From: Gemmatimonadota bacterium
GTDB lineage: Bacteria; Gemmatimonadota; Gemmatimonadetes; Longimicrobiales; Gaopeijiaceae
NCBI GenBank assembly: GCA_028874995.1
Contig: JAPPGM010000161.1
Coordinates: 17,264 to 81,263, forward strand
DNA: 64,000 bases
Direction of reading: 5' to 3'
The notes beneath the pieces were generated by a model. It made no database searches and was not told where the DNA came from. It was given only the letters and a program-made list of their open reading frames with translations. A program made the position numbers and the translations under genes. This document shows positions 62,301 to 64,000 of this stretch, one piece after another (within the stretch, counting starts at the first letter, position 1; every line of letters begins with the position of its first letter).

Positions 62301-64000
62301 CTCGCTCTCTCCGTCCGCAAGGACGTGGATCCGGTAGCCGGTGATGTCCGCGCCGCCGTCGTAGCCCGGTGCACGCCACTCGAGATCGATCCGGTACGGA
62401 CCGTTGGCCTTCGCTTCCAGCTCCGACGGCGGGTCCGGGATCACCGGATCCGTCGCCGCGACCGCCACGTTGGACGCCTCGCTCGCGCCCGCCTCGTTCA
62501 GCGCGTACACCCGGTAGCGCCGCTCGTCGCCCGGTAGGAGTCCCGTATGCGTGTACGTGGTCGACAGGCGGTGGTCATCCACCAGGACCGCCCACCCGGT
62601 CCCGTCGTGGACCTCGATCCGGTAGCCCGTGATCTCCACGCCGCCCGTGTACGCCGGCGGCTCCCACGTCAGCACGATGGCGTTCGAACCCTGCGCCCCA
62701 GCCACCACGTTGACCGGCGCGTCCGAGACCACCGGGTCCGTGCGCGCCGACGCGATGTTCGAACTCGGCCCCACGCCCGCATCATTGATCGCCTGCACCT
62801 GGTAGCGCTGGCGGGTCCCCGGATCGAGACCCGAATGCGAGTACGTCGTCGCCGTCGTGCCCGTGTGGTTGACCAGCGCCGTGAAACCGCCGGTCGGACC
62901 CGCCACCAGGATCCGGTAGCCCTCGATTTCCGATCCGCCATCATTGAGCGGCGGCGTCCACGACAGGTCGATCCGGTCCGTGCCCACCGGCCGCGCGTTC
63001 AGGCCCCGCGGTGCCCCGGCAACCGTCGCGTCGGTCCTCGCCGTCGCCGTGTTCGAGTAGCCGCCGTGACCCTGCGCGTTGACGGCCGCCACCCGGTAGG
63101 TCGCTTCCGTATTCGGATCCAGTCCCGTGTGCGTGTACGACGTCGCCGTCGACTGCGTGTTCTCGGTCAGCACCTCCCAGTTCACGTCGCCGTACGACAC
63201 CTCGATCCGGTACCCCGTCACCGCACTGCCGCCGTCGAACTCGGGCGCCGTCCACGACAGGTCGATCCGGCCTTCGTCCACCGCCCGGGCCACCAGCCCG
63301 GTGGGCGCGTCCGGCTCCGACGTCTCCGTCGTCGCGCTCGCTTCGTTCGACGGCTCGCTCTCGCCCGCCGCGTTGATCGCACGCACCCGGTAGTGGTACC
63401 TCGTCCCGGGGCTCGCGCCCCGGTGCACGTACCGCGTCGACGTGCTCTCCGTGTCCTCCTCGAGATCGTCCCAGTCGTCCCCGTCCGTCGAGTACTCGAT
63501 CCGGTACCCGGTGACCGGGCTGCCGCCATCGTCCGCGGGCGCCTCCCAGTCCAGTTCCACCTCCGTGGGGCCATCCGCATCGGCCTCGAGGTCCGTCGGC
63601 GCGCCGGGAACACCCGCCTCCGTGGTCGCGCTCGCGACGTTCGACGGCTCGCTCTCGCCCACCGCGTTGATCGCGCGCACCCGGTAGTAGTACTTCGTGC
63701 CAGGCTCGACTCCCCGGTGCCGGTACCTCGTCGACGTCGTCTCCGTGTCCTCCTCGAGATCGTCCCAGTCGTCCCCGTCCGTCGAGTACTCGATCCGGTA
63801 GCCGGTGATCGGCGAGCCGCCGTCGAAATCCGGCCTCTCCCAGTCCAGGTCCACCCGGTCGCCGGCCGCGTCGGCTTCCAGGTCCGTCGGTGGGTCCGGC
63901 ACCGTGACGCCGGATCCCCTGGTCGTCGCGTTGGCCACGTTCGACGGCGGACCCGGCCCCGCCGTATTGATGGCCGACACGCGGTAGTGACGCGTGGTGC
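59346..64000 (-). CDS. giant fibronectin type III repeat protein with C-terminal beta-barrel, partial
   Basis: At least 1,551 residues; the frame is open at the right edge, so the N-terminus is missing. From the edge to about 60,690 there are one partial and eleven full FnIII domains of 96-99 residues, each with 'PDPPTxLxA', 'LxWxAPxxxGGxxITGYRIE' and 'YRVxAINxAGxxxPSN'. The last 445 residues have no repeats but beta-barrel character ('RASVWTAASYGRGNVEIDDA', 'HEAGLLVSGGARYELNEG', 'GIGATVQIDPGAEGGLSLRL'), ending 'LEGTYDRNGPALSAKGAWKR'. This is the plan of an autotransporter-like adhesin whose passenger is a chain of FnIII modules. Ligand unknown; 31 bp from the IS remnant. Confidence 0.85.
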   Translation of the reverse strand, partial: TTRHYRVSAINTAGPGPPSNVANATTRGSGVTVPDPPTDLEADAAGDRVDLDWERPDFDGGSPITGYRIEYSTDGDDWDDLEEDTETTSTRYRHRGVEPGTKYYYRVRAINAVGESEPSNVASATTEAGVPGAPTDLEADADGPTEVELDWEAPADDGGSPVTGYRIEYSTDGDDWDDLEEDTESTSTRYVHRGASPGTRYHYRVRAINAAGESEPSNEASATTETSEPDAPTGLVARAVDEGRIDLSWTAPEFDGGSAVTGYRIEVSYGDVNWEVLTENTQSTATSYTHTGLDPNTEATYRVAAVNAQGHGGYSNTATARTDATVAGAPRGLNARPVGTDRIDLSWTPPLNDGGSEIEGYRILVAGPTGGFTALVNHTGTTATTYSHSGLDPGTRQRYQVQAINDAGVGPSSNIASARTDPVVSDAPVNVVAGAQGSNAIVLTWEPPAYTGGVEITGYRIEVHDGTGWAVLVDDHRLSTTYTHTGLLPGDERRYRVYALNEAGASEASNVAVAATDPVIPDPPSELEAKANGPYRIDLEWRAPGYDGGADITGYRIHVLADGESEWRVLEEDTRTGETRYAHTGLEPATENRYRVAAINAAGVSHLSAPAAARTDPVVPDPPEKLRAEANGPYRIDLEWDEPSYTGGVPVTGYRIEAYDGTQWTVLVANTRSGETSRSHTGLDPGSEWSYRVSAINEAGTGEPSEMATAVTDPIPPDPPIGLEAEADGAYRIRLDWIAPAYTGGAPITGYRIEGSRGDAVWTVVAETETVLTSYVHRGLEPASTWYYRVSAVNRAGAGLPSEMAVATTDPVRPDPPTGLRAEAQGAYRIDLSWAPPAYTGGAPITGYQVEVSENAGASWDVLVTDTRSLATAYQHTGIRPGSTRHYRVSAINRAGVSDPSPVAFAKTEATVPDAPEKLRAVAIDHERVGLSWAAPPFDGGAPVTGYRIEYSEDGGVSWEYADEDTQSGRTEHVHGGLRPATTYHYRIAAINEKGAGAATDPVSVRTDATVPDAPTDLVAEATTPREITLTWEAPAYDGGAAVTSYRVEVSLDGDEWEVLDDTDGAETEYVHDGLAPGDTRHYRVSATNEAGTGEPSNVATATTDDPVERAARVNAAILPRYASAVTAGIVEAIGTRVQAVARGAGGDQLRSGNLMAARTGGLRAVLGGSSAARSFGGLSTWVSAGSVSQGATGASPVQWDGGLFSAHGGSDVRLPYNLLAGLVVSRSSGAYDWTDMTGGRDVAGTYEARMTSITPYAAWTPGGRASVWTAASYGRGNVEIDDALAGTRESKTTLRTGAAGVTGRLLGNRSGALNVRAEGWASWMDLAEADGIDAMDFQIRRIRAVLEWTQLNRFEGGHEAGLLVSGGARYELNEGVDDVNGMEVVGGLRYASPARRLRMQGQGRLLLAIDSDYEEWGIGATVQIDPGAEGGLSLRLNPSYGRAESGVEALWSSGVAPGIPGMERGRAKFSVHTEYQFGSAGGAMPGAEMRAAAMPAGAMPALKPVPYARAELFGPARGLWLGARLRWLALEGTYDRNGPALSAKGAWKR

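Noticed and set aside
60753-62537. 594-codon plus-strand frame opposite the FnIII array
   Set aside because: Periodic Arg/Val/Pro pattern mirrors the FnIII repeats on the other strand.
60700-64000. Regular repeats resembling a CRISPR or tandem-repeat array
   Set aside because: The period of about 294 bp matches one FnIII domain and the repeats are coding and diverged; no short identical repeats with unique spacers.

Overview
The window is high-GC DNA from what looks like a free-living or host-associated Gemmatimonadota-like bacterium. This is an inference from gene content: many 'GEGPGEF' beta-propeller lipoproteins, GLPGLI/outer-membrane-barrel pairs, PD40-amidohydrolases, a MoxR-DUF58-VWA-DUF4175 operon, and a large cell-envelope and secreted proteome. 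No rRNA, tRNA or CRISPR array was seen. Almost every gene is an envelope, secreted or toxin-antitoxin gene; no core information-processing gene is present.

Layout. 1-5.9 kb: end of an outer-membrane barrel gene, a strong bidirectional terminator, then a leftward operon LVIVD lipoprotein / DUF305 lipoprotein / second LVIVD lipoprotein. The last is broken by a 22-bp deletion. 5.9-9.5 kb: Fsr-like MFS exporter behind two inverted repeats, a Tat-exported GH109 glycosidase, and VapBC module 1. 9.6-13.8 kb: propeller lipoprotein and a frameshifted M14 carboxypeptidase. 14.1-21.6 kb: two tandem copies of a GLPGLI + TonB-receptor-like barrel operon. 21.6-28.7 kb: propeller lipoprotein, EEP-nuclease-like lipoprotein, Omp85-like barrel, HigA remnant and another propeller. 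28.7-32.6 kb: a decayed patch with a duplicated 196-bp segment, pieces of an Ig-like lipoprotein, a split zinc metalloprotease and an integrase stump around one intact propeller gene. 32.5-38.7 kb: small lipoprotein, NamZ-type muramidase, PD40-amidohydrolase and VapBC module 2. 38.7-53.8 kb: propeller, SRPBCC, DUF4175, BatA/VWA, DUF58 and MoxR, all leftward. The same-direction DUF4159 and TPR-peptidase genes follow, but are separated from moxR by an oppositely oriented HigB / HigA-ImmA module. 53.9-55.7 kb: zeta-like toxin with an overlapping 43-codon ORF, and VapBC module 3. 55.7-58.4 kb: two paralogous propeller lipoproteins, each preceded by the same 16-bp palindrome at the same distance. 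58.7-59.3 kb: IS1380-like transposase remnant. 59.3-64 kb: a giant fibronectin-III repeat protein ending in a beta-barrel, running off the right edge.

How it works together. The genes mostly describe an outer surface that binds, cuts and imports polymers: a carboxypeptidase, GH109, muramidase, amidohydrolase, nuclease-like domain and TonB-type barrels, with many propeller lipoproteins of unknown ligand. The MoxR/Bat-type operon is probably an envelope or metal-centre assembly system. Six complete or broken toxin-antitoxin modules and several decayed mobile pieces show that the region is a hotspot for gain, duplication and loss.
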